DNA of 64,000 nt from Neorhizobium populisoli (GTDB lineage: Bacteria; Pseudomonadota; Alphaproteobacteria; Rhizobiales; Rhizobiaceae): contig NZ_JAHYCB010000004.1 of NCBI RefSeq assembly GCF_019430945.1, positions 62,001 through 126,000 of the forward strand, written 5' to 3'. Shown here piece by piece: positions 26,381 to 33,998 of the stretch. A program made the position numbers and the translations under genes. Below the pieces are notes generated by a model. That model saw nothing but the letters and a program-made list of their open reading frames with translations, did no database searches and was not told the DNA's origin. Within the stretch, counting starts at the first letter, position 1. Each line of letters starts with the position of its first letter.

Positions 26381-26671
26381 AGAATACCGAAGCCGTGATG
26401 GCTGTCAATGCTCGTCAGTGGGCCTGACAAGAAAACGTTCGTCGCCGCTGACGGATAGGATGCAAAAGCACCGATAAACAATTATTGATAGAACTTTGGT
26501 GCGCAAAATCCAAAAAAAATGTGGTGAAGCGAGATAAAGTGCCGAGATAAATTTGACGAAGCTCGTGCGACCTGTCTTTAATACAGAGCAAGCAAGCTTC
26601 AATATTGCAACCGCGCGCAGCCATAGAGCAGTAAAGCCGGAACAACCGGTTCGGCTTTCAGTATAAACAGA

Positions 26672-28603
26672 ATGTCGGCGAGTAATATAACAATAATCCG
26701 ATTGCTGGGCCGCCCGTCTGCCATGCTTGACGGACAAGCTATCGCCTTGCCGGAAAAGGGTTATTTTCTGCTGGCCATGCTGGCGATGGCGCCGCAGGCA
26801 AAACTGGATCGGGAGACCGTCCGGAGACTGCTCTGGCCTTCCGATGAGGCTGAAAAGCGCGCCAACAGCCTCCGACAATTGCTCGCGCGCATATCCAAGG
26901 CGCTCGGCACCCATGCCGGCGCGCTTGTCCGTACGGAAAACGAAACGCTGCAGCTCGCCCTGCCTGATCTCGAATGCGATCTCGTTACCCTGATGGGCGC
27001 CGCGGCGGCAGTAAGCTTCGAACAGCCTTTATTTCATGGGGAATTACTGGAATCGGCGGAAACGCCGACCGGTGGCGCCGAGGACTGGCTGTCCGATGCA
27101 CGCCGCAAGATTACGGACCGGCGCGTTACGTTGATCGATGGCCTGCTGGCCGACGCCTCCATTCGACACTCTCCCTCACTGCCTCGATTGGCCGAGCGGC
27201 TTGTCGAGCTCGATACCGCCCATGAGGGCGCAGCCCGGGCGCTGATGAACCATCATGCGCGGCGCGGCGATCTTACAGCCGCCCGCCAAGTCTTTGCACG
27301 CTGCCGCGATCAGCTTCGCGCCGACTTCTCCACGGCACCGACACCCGCCACCATGCAGCTTGCCCGCGAACTGGGCATCGTCGACATGCGGCCGGCCACG
27401 ACCGCGGATAAACCGCAATCACCGCTGGAACGGATCATTCCCGCCCAGCCCCGCGTCGTCATCCTGCCCCCTGAGACGATCATGCAGGACCCGCTGGTGC
27501 AGCGGCTCGGCAGGGTGCTTCTGGAAGACGTTACGATCGGGCTCAGCCACCAGCGCGTTTTCAAGATCATTGCCGCGCATACCAGCTTCGAACTGGCGAA
27601 CCGCGGCCATGGCGCCGCTTCACCGCTCAGCAACCTTCAATTCGACTATTCTGTCTATGTGACCATCCAGGGCGACGGCGAGGACATCACGGCGACTTGC
27701 CGGCTGACGCGGGTTGCGACCGGCGAAGTGTTATGGGCGATCGATCTGCCGCTCGACGTGAAGCGCATGCGCATGTCGCTCGGCAGCCTTGCCCGCCGTA
27801 TCGCGGCGTCGCTCACCGACGTCATCGAGCGGCACGAGCTGACAACTTCGCTCGACGATGTCGACCCTTCCGCCTACCGGCTTTATCTCGAAGGCAAGCG
27901 TCATCTGGCCGGCACCGACCTGCAGCAGCTCCGGCAGGCGCGCAAATGGTTCAAATCGGCGGTCAAGCGTTGCGACACCTTCTCGCCGGCCCATGCCGGC
28001 GTTTCCCGTTCGCTCGGCATGGAATGGCTGGTGCGCGGCATGAAGGATCACGAGCTACTCGATATCGCCAACCAGTCGGCCCGCGCTGCCCGCAGCCTCG
28101 ATCCGGGCAGCGGCCGCGCCTATCGCGAACTCGGCTTCGTCTCGCTCTATCGCCGCCGGTTCGACGAAAGCCTTGACCTGTTCGAGGAGGCGCAGAACCT
28201 CAATCCCAGCGATGCGGACGTGCTGATCGATTATTCCGATGCGCTTTCGCATGCCGGCGATCTCGACAAGGCGCTGGATCTCGGGCTCGCCGCCTTCAAG
28301 CTGAACCCGCTGCCGCCTGATTATTATTACTGGATTCTCGGCTCCACCCATTACGTGCGCCAGGAATACGAAAAGGCGATCGAAACCCTCGATCCCGTCA
28401 AGGACCAGCACGCGACATCCCGCCTGCTCGCCGCCAGCCAAGCGATGGCCGGCAACGCGGTTTCGGCGCGCAAATATGCGGCTGTCGTACGGGAGAATTT
28501 CCCCGATTTCCGCAGCGAAGACATCCGTTATTTCGTGCCCGATCGCGATCCCGGCCATTCCGAGCTGCTGATCGAGGGCCTGCAACGCGCCGGTCTTTCC
28601 TGA
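26672..28603 (+). CDS. SARP-type transcriptional activator with TPR repeats
   Basis: 643 residues. Residues 1-90 match an OmpR-like winged helix of the SARP group (ALPEKGYFLLAMLAM, VRRLLWPSDEA, ANSLRQLLARISKAL). A BTAD region follows (to about 230), then a TolB/FlgO-like domain (RVVILPPETIMQDPL.. at about 260-380), then tetratricopeptide repeats from about residue 410 to 600, as in the adenylate-cyclase-like regulators of rhizobia. No kinase or cyclase catalytic motif is seen. It ends just before the candidate peptide gene and its GGCGTGA repeats, so it is the likely pathway-specific activator of the YcaO/TfuA locus. No strong SD precedes ATG 26672. Confidence 0.82.
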   Translation: MSASNITIIRLLGRPSAMLDGQAIALPEKGYFLLAMLAMAPQAKLDRETVRRLLWPSDEAEKRANSLRQLLARISKALGTHAGALVRTENETLQLALPDLECDLVTLMGAAAAVSFEQPLFHGELLESAETPTGGAEDWLSDARRKITDRRVTLIDGLLADASIRHSPSLPRLAERLVELDTAHEGAARALMNHHARRGDLTAARQVFARCRDQLRADFSTAPTPATMQLARELGIVDMRPATTADKPQSPLERIIPAQPRVVILPPETIMQDPLVQRLGRVLLEDVTIGLSHQRVFKIIAAHTSFELANRGHGAASPLSNLQFDYSVYVTIQGDGEDITATCRLTRVATGEVLWAIDLPLDVKRMRMSLGSLARRIAASLTDVIERHELTTSLDDVDPSAYRLYLEGKRHLAGTDLQQLRQARKWFKSAVKRCDTFSPAHAGVSRSLGMEWLVRGMKDHELLDIANQSARAARSLDPGSGRAYRELGFVSLYRRRFDESLDLFEEAQNLNPSDADVLIDYSDALSHAGDLDKALDLGLAAFKLNPLPPDYYYWILGSTHYVRQEYEKAIETLDPVKDQHATSRLLAASQAMAGNAVSARKYAAVVRENFPDFRSEDIRYFVPDRDPGHSELLIEGLQRAGLS

Positions 28604-28606
28604 TCA

Positions 28607-28687
28607 GGCGTGACATTTACAAATTGGCGTGAAAAACGCCCGATTTACATAAGCCCCCCTGTCACGCCGAAATAACACCGGGTGTGA
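28607..28687. promoter_or_regulatory. GGCGTGA heptamer cluster (probable SARP operator)
   Basis: GGCGTGA at 28607-28613 and 28626-28632, its complement TCACGCC at 28662-28668, and GGTGTGA at 28681-28687 lie between the SARP stop and the peptide start. SARP proteins bind short direct heptamers on one helix face; 28626 to 28681 is 55 bp, five turns at 11 bp. A possible -10 (TACATA, 28645-28650) lies downstream of the second repeat. Confidence 0.6.
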
Positions 28688-28737
28688 TGCTCTCGCGTTG
28701 CAACGCAGCCTCATGCTGCCCAATCGCGGAGAGAAAC

Positions 28738-28890
28738 ATGGAAACGAAGTTCAAGGCATCCAAGACTGAAACCACCGGCTCGGCTCCGACCCTGCGGTTT
28801 TCCGCTGCCGCCGAAGCCGTTCTCGGCCAGAAGATCGAGATCGCGCCGAATGCGCTCGCCCAGGTTACCCATGCGATGAGATACCAGTAA
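28738..28890 (+). CDS. Candidate RiPP precursor peptide (50 aa)
   Basis: A 50-residue peptide starting METKFKASKTETTGS and ending NALAQVTHAMRYQ. ATG 28738 has GGAGAG six bases upstream; the frame is open further 5' but lacks a ribosome site there. A charged, Lys/Thr-rich N-terminal half (leader-like) is followed by a hydrophobic segment and a C-terminal tail with no Cys and one Thr. It lies between the SARP gene and ycaO, flanked on both sides by SARP-like repeats. From memory, the trifolitoxin precursor TfxA has a similar FxAA..K(V/I)(D/E)I arrangement at its leader end; this must be aligned. Translation has not been shown. Confidence 0.6.
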   Translation: METKFKASKTETTGSAPTLRFSAAAEAVLGQKIEIAPNALAQVTHAMRYQ

Positions 28891-28976
28891 TGCGTCTTGC
28901 CTGGGGCCATGCCGGCTGCTCCGGGCGTGTCTCGCTTGCATCGGCGGTCGCTAATGGCCGTCGAATACCCTCTCTG

Positions 28977-29038
28977 TCACGCATCCTTTCAACACCAACC
29001 CACTGCCTCTGCCGGGCCTGTCACGCCCAAGTCACGGT
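28977..29038. promoter_or_regulatory. TCACGC repeats with 11-bp phasing before ycaO
   Basis: TCACGCA at 28977, TCACGCC at 29021 and TCACGGT at 29032: the last two are exactly 11 bp apart and the first two 44 bp apart (four times 11). This is the helical spacing expected of SARP operators and the complement of the GGCGTGA set before the peptide gene. It suggests a second activated promoter for ycaO. A TTGACA lies at 29069-29074. The 29039-29177 stretch holds only very short ORFs. Confidence 0.55.
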
Positions 29039-29177
29039 CGCTCTGGTCTCTTGATCGGTATCGGAGTTTTGACAGGAGCGGGCACACGATGGGTCGACGA
29101 CCTTTGACAGGCATGACGCGCTTCAGCGCATTCCCGTCAGTGGACATCCCGGCAACCGGAGGCTCCGCAGGGCGGAT

Positions 29178-30458
29178 ATGACCATGCAGCTTCAGCCTTC
29201 GCTCCAGACGATCCAGAATTTTGCAGCTTCCTTGACGCTTCGCGAGGAAGGTTTCAGCAGCTATCACGACCGCCGCATTTCGCCCGCCGCCACGTTCGAA
29301 GCTATCCAGCCGTTCTTCCGCGAACTCGGCATCACCCGCGTCGGCTTCCTGACCGGGCTCGATACCGTCGGCATTCCCGTCGCTTTCGCGACGCGGCCGA
29401 ACAGCTACACTTTGTCGGTCTTTCAGGGCAAAGGCGTCGATCCCGATGCCGCCCGCGCATCTGCTGCCATGGAAGCGCTCGAAACGAGCATTGCGGAAAT
29501 CGCCCCTCCCGTCATGACCTCTGCGACCGTTGCGGAGATCGCATCGTCCGGCACCCCGATGATCGACCTACACTCCACGGCGCGATGCGTGCCCGCCGAG
29601 ATCGGCAGCGGCTCCATCCCCTGGGTCGGCGGTCTCGATGTCCTGTCCGGACAGCAGGTCATGGTGCCTTGGTGGCTGGCAGGCATGGACCATCGCGGAG
29701 AGCGTCCGGCCGGCTTCGAGCAGTCGAGCGACGGGCTCGCTTCCGGCAATACGCAGTCCGAAGCTCTGCTGCACGGTCTGTGCGAACTGATCGAGCGCGA
29801 CGCCTGGACGATCGCCCAGCTGAAATCCGAACGTGAACTCGCTGACTGCCTCGTAGACCCCTCGACGGTCGAAGACGCCGTGCTGGACATCATGCTCGGC
29901 CGCATTCGCGAGGCTGGCCTGCAGCTCGTACTGCTCGATATGACGACGGACCTGCAAGTGCCTGCTTTCCTGGCGGTTCTTATTCCCGACTCCACATCAA
30001 AGCGGGCGGATGCACGCTGGAGCCAGATTTGCGGCGGTTGTGGCTGCCATCCGGATCCGGTGCGCGCCATGTTGCGGGCCATCACCGAAGCCGCCCAGAG
30101 CAGGCTGACGGCAATCGCCGGCAGCCGTGACGATTTTTCGCCCCGCATCTACCAGCATATGCGTGCCGACAATGGGCTCGGGAAGCTGCTCGCCTTGTCC
30201 TCAGAGCGGGTGCGGCCCTATCGCGACCTGGATATCGGCGCCAGCCGTCATGCATCGATCGATGGCACGATCAGACACCTGCTCGGGCGGCTGAAGCTCG
30301 CCGGCATCCGGCAGGTCATCGCCGTGCCGATGCAGGATGCCGGCCTGCCGGTCTCGGTCGTGCGTGTGATCGTTCCCGGCCTGGAGGTCGAGCTTTTCGG
30401 CCAGTACATGCAGCTCGGCATCCGGGCGGCAAACACCATCCGGAGGTCGCAGCATTGA
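29178..30458 (+). CDS. YcaO-family peptide backbone cyclodehydratase/thioamidation-type enzyme
   Basis: 426 residues. The YcaO ATP-binding signatures are present: SAAMEALETSIAEI (about residues 95-108), GNTQSEALLHGLCELIERDA (about 190-209), and GCHPDPVRAMLRAITEAAQSR (about 290-310). The proline-rich C-terminus (PxPxP) of azoline-forming YcaO enzymes is absent; the protein ends NTIRRSQH. The family phosphorylates a peptide amide oxygen with ATP and then installs an azoline, amidine or thioamide. With TfuA next door and no azoline dehydrogenase, thioamide chemistry is the best guess. The TTG start of TfuA overlaps its stop. Confidence 0.88.
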   Translation: MTMQLQPSLQTIQNFAASLTLREEGFSSYHDRRISPAATFEAIQPFFRELGITRVGFLTGLDTVGIPVAFATRPNSYTLSVFQGKGVDPDAARASAAMEALETSIAEIAPPVMTSATVAEIASSGTPMIDLHSTARCVPAEIGSGSIPWVGGLDVLSGQQVMVPWWLAGMDHRGERPAGFEQSSDGLASGNTQSEALLHGLCELIERDAWTIAQLKSERELADCLVDPSTVEDAVLDIMLGRIREAGLQLVLLDMTTDLQVPAFLAVLIPDSTSKRADARWSQICGGCGCHPDPVRAMLRAITEAAQSRLTAIAGSRDDFSPRIYQHMRADNGLGKLLALSSERVRPYRDLDIGASRHASIDGTIRHLLGRLKLAGIRQVIAVPMQDAGLPVSVVRVIVPGLEVELFGQYMQLGIRAANTIRRSQH

Positions 30459-31198
30459 AAGTCGTTTTCGTTGGCCCCAGCCTCGGTTCCTCCTTCCGCG
30501 CGATGCAGCGACAGTATCCGGCGCTCGTATTTCGCGGCCCGGCCGCCCGCGGAGATATCCTCAAGGCCGTCGATGACGGCGCCCGCGCCATAGCTCTCAT
30601 CGACGGATATTTCGGTGAATCCGCGTCCGTCTGGCACAAGGAAATCCTCTACGCTCTGAGCTGCGGCATCGAGGTTGGCGGCGGTTCGAGCATGGGCGCA
30701 CTTCGCGCTGCCGAATGCGAAAGCTTCGGCATGGTCGGCATCGGCAGGGTCTATCAGGACTATGCGGACGGCCGCCTGATCGACGACGAAGCGGTGGCGC
30801 TGATCCACGGTCCGGAAGACCTGGGCTGGATGCCGCTCTCGATGCCACGCGTCGATTTTGAAGCCACAATGCACAAGCTCGCACGCATGGGATTGATCAC
30901 CGCCGTAGAACGGGAGCGTTTCTTCCTGACGGCGAATTTCATGCACTACACCGAGCGAACCTACAAAACGATCCTCGACCGCTGCGACTTTGCAGACCCC
31001 CTGCGGGCCGCGGCGATCTTCGGCGACATCAGGCTCCACAAGGTGGAGCTGAAACGCGAGGATGCGATTGCCGTCCTGTCCTGGTTGGACGCTATCGACA
31101 ATTCTGAAAGGAACTTCCCCTGGACGTTCGCGAGAACGGCCCATTGGGAAAAACTACGCGGCGAGATCGGCTCGCCGCAAGGAAGCGCGAATGATTGA
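30455..31198 (+). CDS. tfuA: TfuA-like protein
   Basis: 247 residues of the TfuA family, partner of YcaO in thioamidation (methyl-CoM reductase, thioamide RiPPs) and in the trifolitoxin operon. Motifs: VVFVGPSLGSS at the start, ALIDGYF, then the signature VWHKEILYALSCGIEVGGGS and MGALRAAEC, GRVYQDYADGRLIDDEAVAL. TTG start at 30455 overlaps the YcaO stop (TTGA) and has GGAGG nine bases upstream. TfuA is proposed to help deliver sulfur; the Cys in LSCGIEVGG and AECES are possible but unproven sites. Confidence 0.9.
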   Translation: MKVVFVGPSLGSSFRAMQRQYPALVFRGPAARGDILKAVDDGARAIALIDGYFGESASVWHKEILYALSCGIEVGGGSSMGALRAAECESFGMVGIGRVYQDYADGRLIDDEAVALIHGPEDLGWMPLSMPRVDFEATMHKLARMGLITAVERERFFLTANFMHYTERTYKTILDRCDFADPLRAAAIFGDIRLHKVELKREDAIAVLSWLDAIDNSERNFPWTFARTAHWEKLRGEIGSPQGSAND

Positions 31199-31439
31199 TC
31201 TACAGCCCCACCTCGCCGGCGATGCCTATGCCCGGCTTTTCCGTACGCTTTCCGCCGTTAACAAGGAGGCGGAACAGCTCAACCTTTCCACGGTGGTCCA
31301 CTTGACCAACATGGCCCTGCTGCAGCTTTCGCTGGATTGGGAAGGCATCATTCCGGAAAACCAGAAGAGCGCCAAGCTCAACGCGATCTTCCGCAACAAG
31401 ACGAAGATCGCGCTGGAAGACGAATTGTCTCGAGGCTGA
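31191..31439 (+). CDS. Small conserved-looking helical protein of unknown function (82 aa)
   Basis: 82 residues, mostly predicted helix (LFRTLSAVNKEAEQLNLSTV, LTNMALLQLSL, NQKSAKLNAIF), soluble, no Cys. The start ATG 31191 overlaps the TfuA stop by eight bases, and AAGGA lies seven bases upstream, so it is translationally coupled to the YcaO-TfuA pair. I do not recognise the family. Its position suggests a partner such as a peptide-recognition or chaperone protein for the modification. It ends immediately at the convergent XRE regulator stop. Confidence 0.72.
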   Translation: MIDLQPHLAGDAYARLFRTLSAVNKEAEQLNLSTVVHLTNMALLQLSLDWEGIIPENQKSAKLNAIFRNKTKIALEDELSRG

Positions 31440-31964
31440 TCACTCCGCCGGCTGCTGGACCGGCTGCGGGCGAAGCTCATCCATCTGGAGGCCGATTTCG
31501 GCTTCCTTGGCGGCCACAGTCTGGACCAGCTCCAGGAGCCGCTTGCGAAGCGCCGGCTTCGAAATGCGCATGAAGGCCGTGCTCATCAGCAGCGCATCAT
31601 GAGTAAGATCGAATTTGGCGCTCTCAATGTCATTGTCATTGGAAGGTGTGACGGTGGGAATGCGGTCGAAGAATACGGTCATCTCGACCTTCAGCACGGT
31701 GGCGATCTCAACCAGTTTGCCGACGGCAATGCGATTGATGCCGCTCTCGTATTTCTGAAGCTGCTGCGAGGTAATTCCGACATAATGGGCGAGCTGCGGC
31801 TGGGTCAGCTTCTTTTCCCGCCGCTGAAGGCGGATACGCCTGCCTACCTCTTTGTCCGCTGCATTCGGTGCCTTGCTCAACTGCCTGACTTTCTTCTCGA
31901 ACAGGGTTTCCGGGTATCCTATCCCGGCGCCACAATGATCGTTTGCAGGGTCCCTGCCAAGCAT
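31440..31964 (-). CDS. XRE-family regulator, PraR-like
   Basis: 174 residues. A helix-turn-helix (VGRRIRLQRREKKLTQPQLA, then HYVGITSQQLQKYESGINRI) is followed by an acidic/hydrophobic C-terminal region, like rhizobial PraR-type regulators. ATG 31964 has GGTGG four bases upstream; residues before about 32 are not conserved-looking, so a shorter start is possible. It is convergent with the RiPP locus with no gap, and its role there is unproven. Confidence 0.78.
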   Translation of the reverse strand: MLGRDPANDHCGAGIGYPETLFEKKVRQLSKAPNAADKEVGRRIRLQRREKKLTQPQLAHYVGITSQQLQKYESGINRIAVGKLVEIATVLKVEMTVFFDRIPTVTPSNDNDIESAKFDLTHDALLMSTAFMRISKPALRKRLLELVQTVAAKEAEIGLQMDELRPQPVQQPAE

Positions 31965-32123
31965 TTTCCACCAATAGTTATGCTAAAAATGCCGCATCCA
32001 GCCGAAAAGCTGCTTTTTTAGGCGGTCTCGTTCGACACTTCGCCCAAGCGGCAGGCTGTAATTTGCCTGGACGACCCTTGGCACTGTAAGATTTCTCGCG
32101 TGCTGAGGATCAGGAGACACGAT

Positions 32124-32516
32124 ATGGATCGGTTCACCGGCGGCTGCCTTTGCGGCAAACTCCGATTCGTGGCATCGGGCCGCCCTTACCGCGTCGGCAT
32201 CTGCCATTGCCTCGACTGCCGCAAACATCACGGAGCGCTGTTTCATGCTTCCGCGATATTTCCTCGAGAAGCCGTAACCATAGAGGGTGAGGCGCGCGAT
32301 TATGCCGGGCGGTTCTTCTGTCCAAGCTGCGGCTCATCGGTTTTCTCGCTGAGCGGTGACGAGACGGAGGTCAATCTCGGATCGCTGGATGCTCCCGACC
32401 AGCTGACGCCGACCTATGAACTCTGGACCATCCGCCGCGAGGCCTGGCTTCCCTCGTTTCCGCTGGCCAAACGATACGTCGGTGACCGCGAGGCTTCGGG
32501 CCGGTCAGAAGAATAG
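32124..32516 (+). CDS. GFA-domain protein (glutathione-dependent formaldehyde-activating family)
   Basis: 130 residues. Cys ligands of the zinc fold appear in order: GGCLCGKLRF, CHCLDCRKHHG and FFCPSCGSS. AGGAG lies eight bases before ATG 32124. The family binds Zn; many members are not formaldehyde enzymes, so the reaction is unknown. It stands alone. Confidence 0.85.
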   Translation: MDRFTGGCLCGKLRFVASGRPYRVGICHCLDCRKHHGALFHASAIFPREAVTIEGEARDYAGRFFCPSCGSSVFSLSGDETEVNLGSLDAPDQLTPTYELWTIRREAWLPSFPLAKRYVGDREASGRSEE

Positions 32517-32637
32517 ACGACACGACGAAAGCCGCTGCGGCAAAACATCGTCGGCAAATTTAGGACGTTACAGCGCGGCCTGCTCGGCATAAATGACAGG
32601 AGTGGATGTCGTTGCCAGCGATTGGAAGGCGAATGCA

Positions 32638-33933
32638 ATGGTCGAGCGGGATGTCATCGTCGTCGGAGCAGGTTTCACGGGGCTGACCGCGGCTCGCGAG
32701 CTGATCGCGGCAGACAAGGACATAGTCCTTCTCGAAGCTCGCGACCGGGTCGGCGGCAAGGTCGAATCCACCGTGCTTTCCGGCGGCACCCGCGTCGATA
32801 CCGGTGGCCAGTTCTTCTGCCGGGATATGGTTGAACTTACGAGCCTGATCGCCGCCCAAGGCAGGAAGCCAGTCATGACCCACTATGACGGTGAAACCAT
32901 CTACCGGCCGCCGATCTCGCAGAAACAGGGTTACGAGCGCTGGCGCGGGGTTGATGCGTTGCGCGACCGAATGATCGCCACCCGCCCCGATGATCCCGAA
33001 CTAGAAAAACTGACGGTCGCCGACTGGGTGGCACGCCAGGAGGATGTGTCAGCCGACGTCCGGAAAAGCTTTCTGCGGCTGATCAAAGGCCTTTGGTGCC
33101 GCTCGCCCGAGGAGGTCTCCTTCGCCTGGCTTGCCTCCAACGACCGGCGGATCACCAATACCTATTCCGAGATGGAGATGTTTCTGCCGGAAACGGTGCA
33201 TGCTGTTGCTGACACGCTTGCAGCCACGCTCGGTGATCGGCTGAAACTGAACACGCCCGTGACGCATATCGAGCATTCGGACACAAGCGTTGCGGTCACA
33301 GCAGGCGGCGAGCGCTTTTCGGCCCGGCGGCTGGTACTTGCAGTCCCGCCCGTCATGATCCACAAGCTCGATTTTGCCCCTGCCCTGCCCGAACGCCTAC
33401 TTCATGCGCTCGGTGCCTGGTCCCCCGGGCTGTCGATCAAGGTGCTGGTGAGCTACGACGAGCCTTTCTGGCATAAAAAGGGCCTTTCGGGCGCCGTCAT
33501 GTGGCATGAGCCACAGGGGCTTTATGCGTGCGATGCCAGCCGCGGCGACTATGCAGGCCAGGTCATCTTCATCGGCGGACCGGAGGCCGAATATTGGCAC
33601 AAAAGGCCGCAAGAAGAACTTGTCGATTTCATCCGCGAACAGCTGACGGCGGCTTTCGGCCCGCAAGGCGGTAGCGCGCGTGATATCTACATTCGCGATT
33701 GGGTGAACGATCCCTGGAGCGACGGTGCCTATAGTGACGTCGTCACCCGCCTCGATGCGCCCGACACCGAGGACATCCTGCGGGAAGGTCTGGCGTCCGT
33801 CCGTTTCGCCTCGTCCGAACTTGCGCTCTCCTATCCCGGTTATATCGAAGGCGCGATCATTGCCGGAAAATGGATCGCACACGAGATCGTCCGCGATCTT
33901 GACGCCGGCAGCAGAAAGGTCAACGCCGGCTGA
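32638..33933 (+). CDS. Flavin-containing amine oxidase family protein
   Basis: 431 residues. The FAD motif VVGAGFTGLTAARELI is at residues 8-23, followed by LLEARDRVGGKV and, near the C-terminus, SYPGYIEGAIIAGKWIAHEI, which fits the amine-oxidase flavin-binding end. GGAAGG lies eight bases before ATG 32638. The substrate amine is unknown. It is probably not part of the peptide locus, since an XRE gene on the other strand and a GFA gene intervene. Confidence 0.86.
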   Translation: MVERDVIVVGAGFTGLTAARELIAADKDIVLLEARDRVGGKVESTVLSGGTRVDTGGQFFCRDMVELTSLIAAQGRKPVMTHYDGETIYRPPISQKQGYERWRGVDALRDRMIATRPDDPELEKLTVADWVARQEDVSADVRKSFLRLIKGLWCRSPEEVSFAWLASNDRRITNTYSEMEMFLPETVHAVADTLAATLGDRLKLNTPVTHIEHSDTSVAVTAGGERFSARRLVLAVPPVMIHKLDFAPALPERLLHALGAWSPGLSIKVLVSYDEPFWHKKGLSGAVMWHEPQGLYACDASRGDYAGQVIFIGGPEAEYWHKRPQEELVDFIREQLTAAFGPQGGSARDIYIRDWVNDPWSDGAYSDVVTRLDAPDTEDILREGLASVRFASSELALSYPGYIEGAIIAGKWIAHEIVRDLDAGSRKVNAG

Positions 33934-33998
33934 CGGAATGTCCCTTCCGACAGCGATTTTCCGGTGGCAGAAATCGCTGCGATCTGCATGATCCAAAC

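Noticed and set aside
26405..26914. A 169-codon minus-strand frame overlapping the SARP start
   Set aside because: It overlaps the conserved winged-helix N-terminus of the SARP gene and has no recognisable motif; its 3' half is in the A/T-rich leader.
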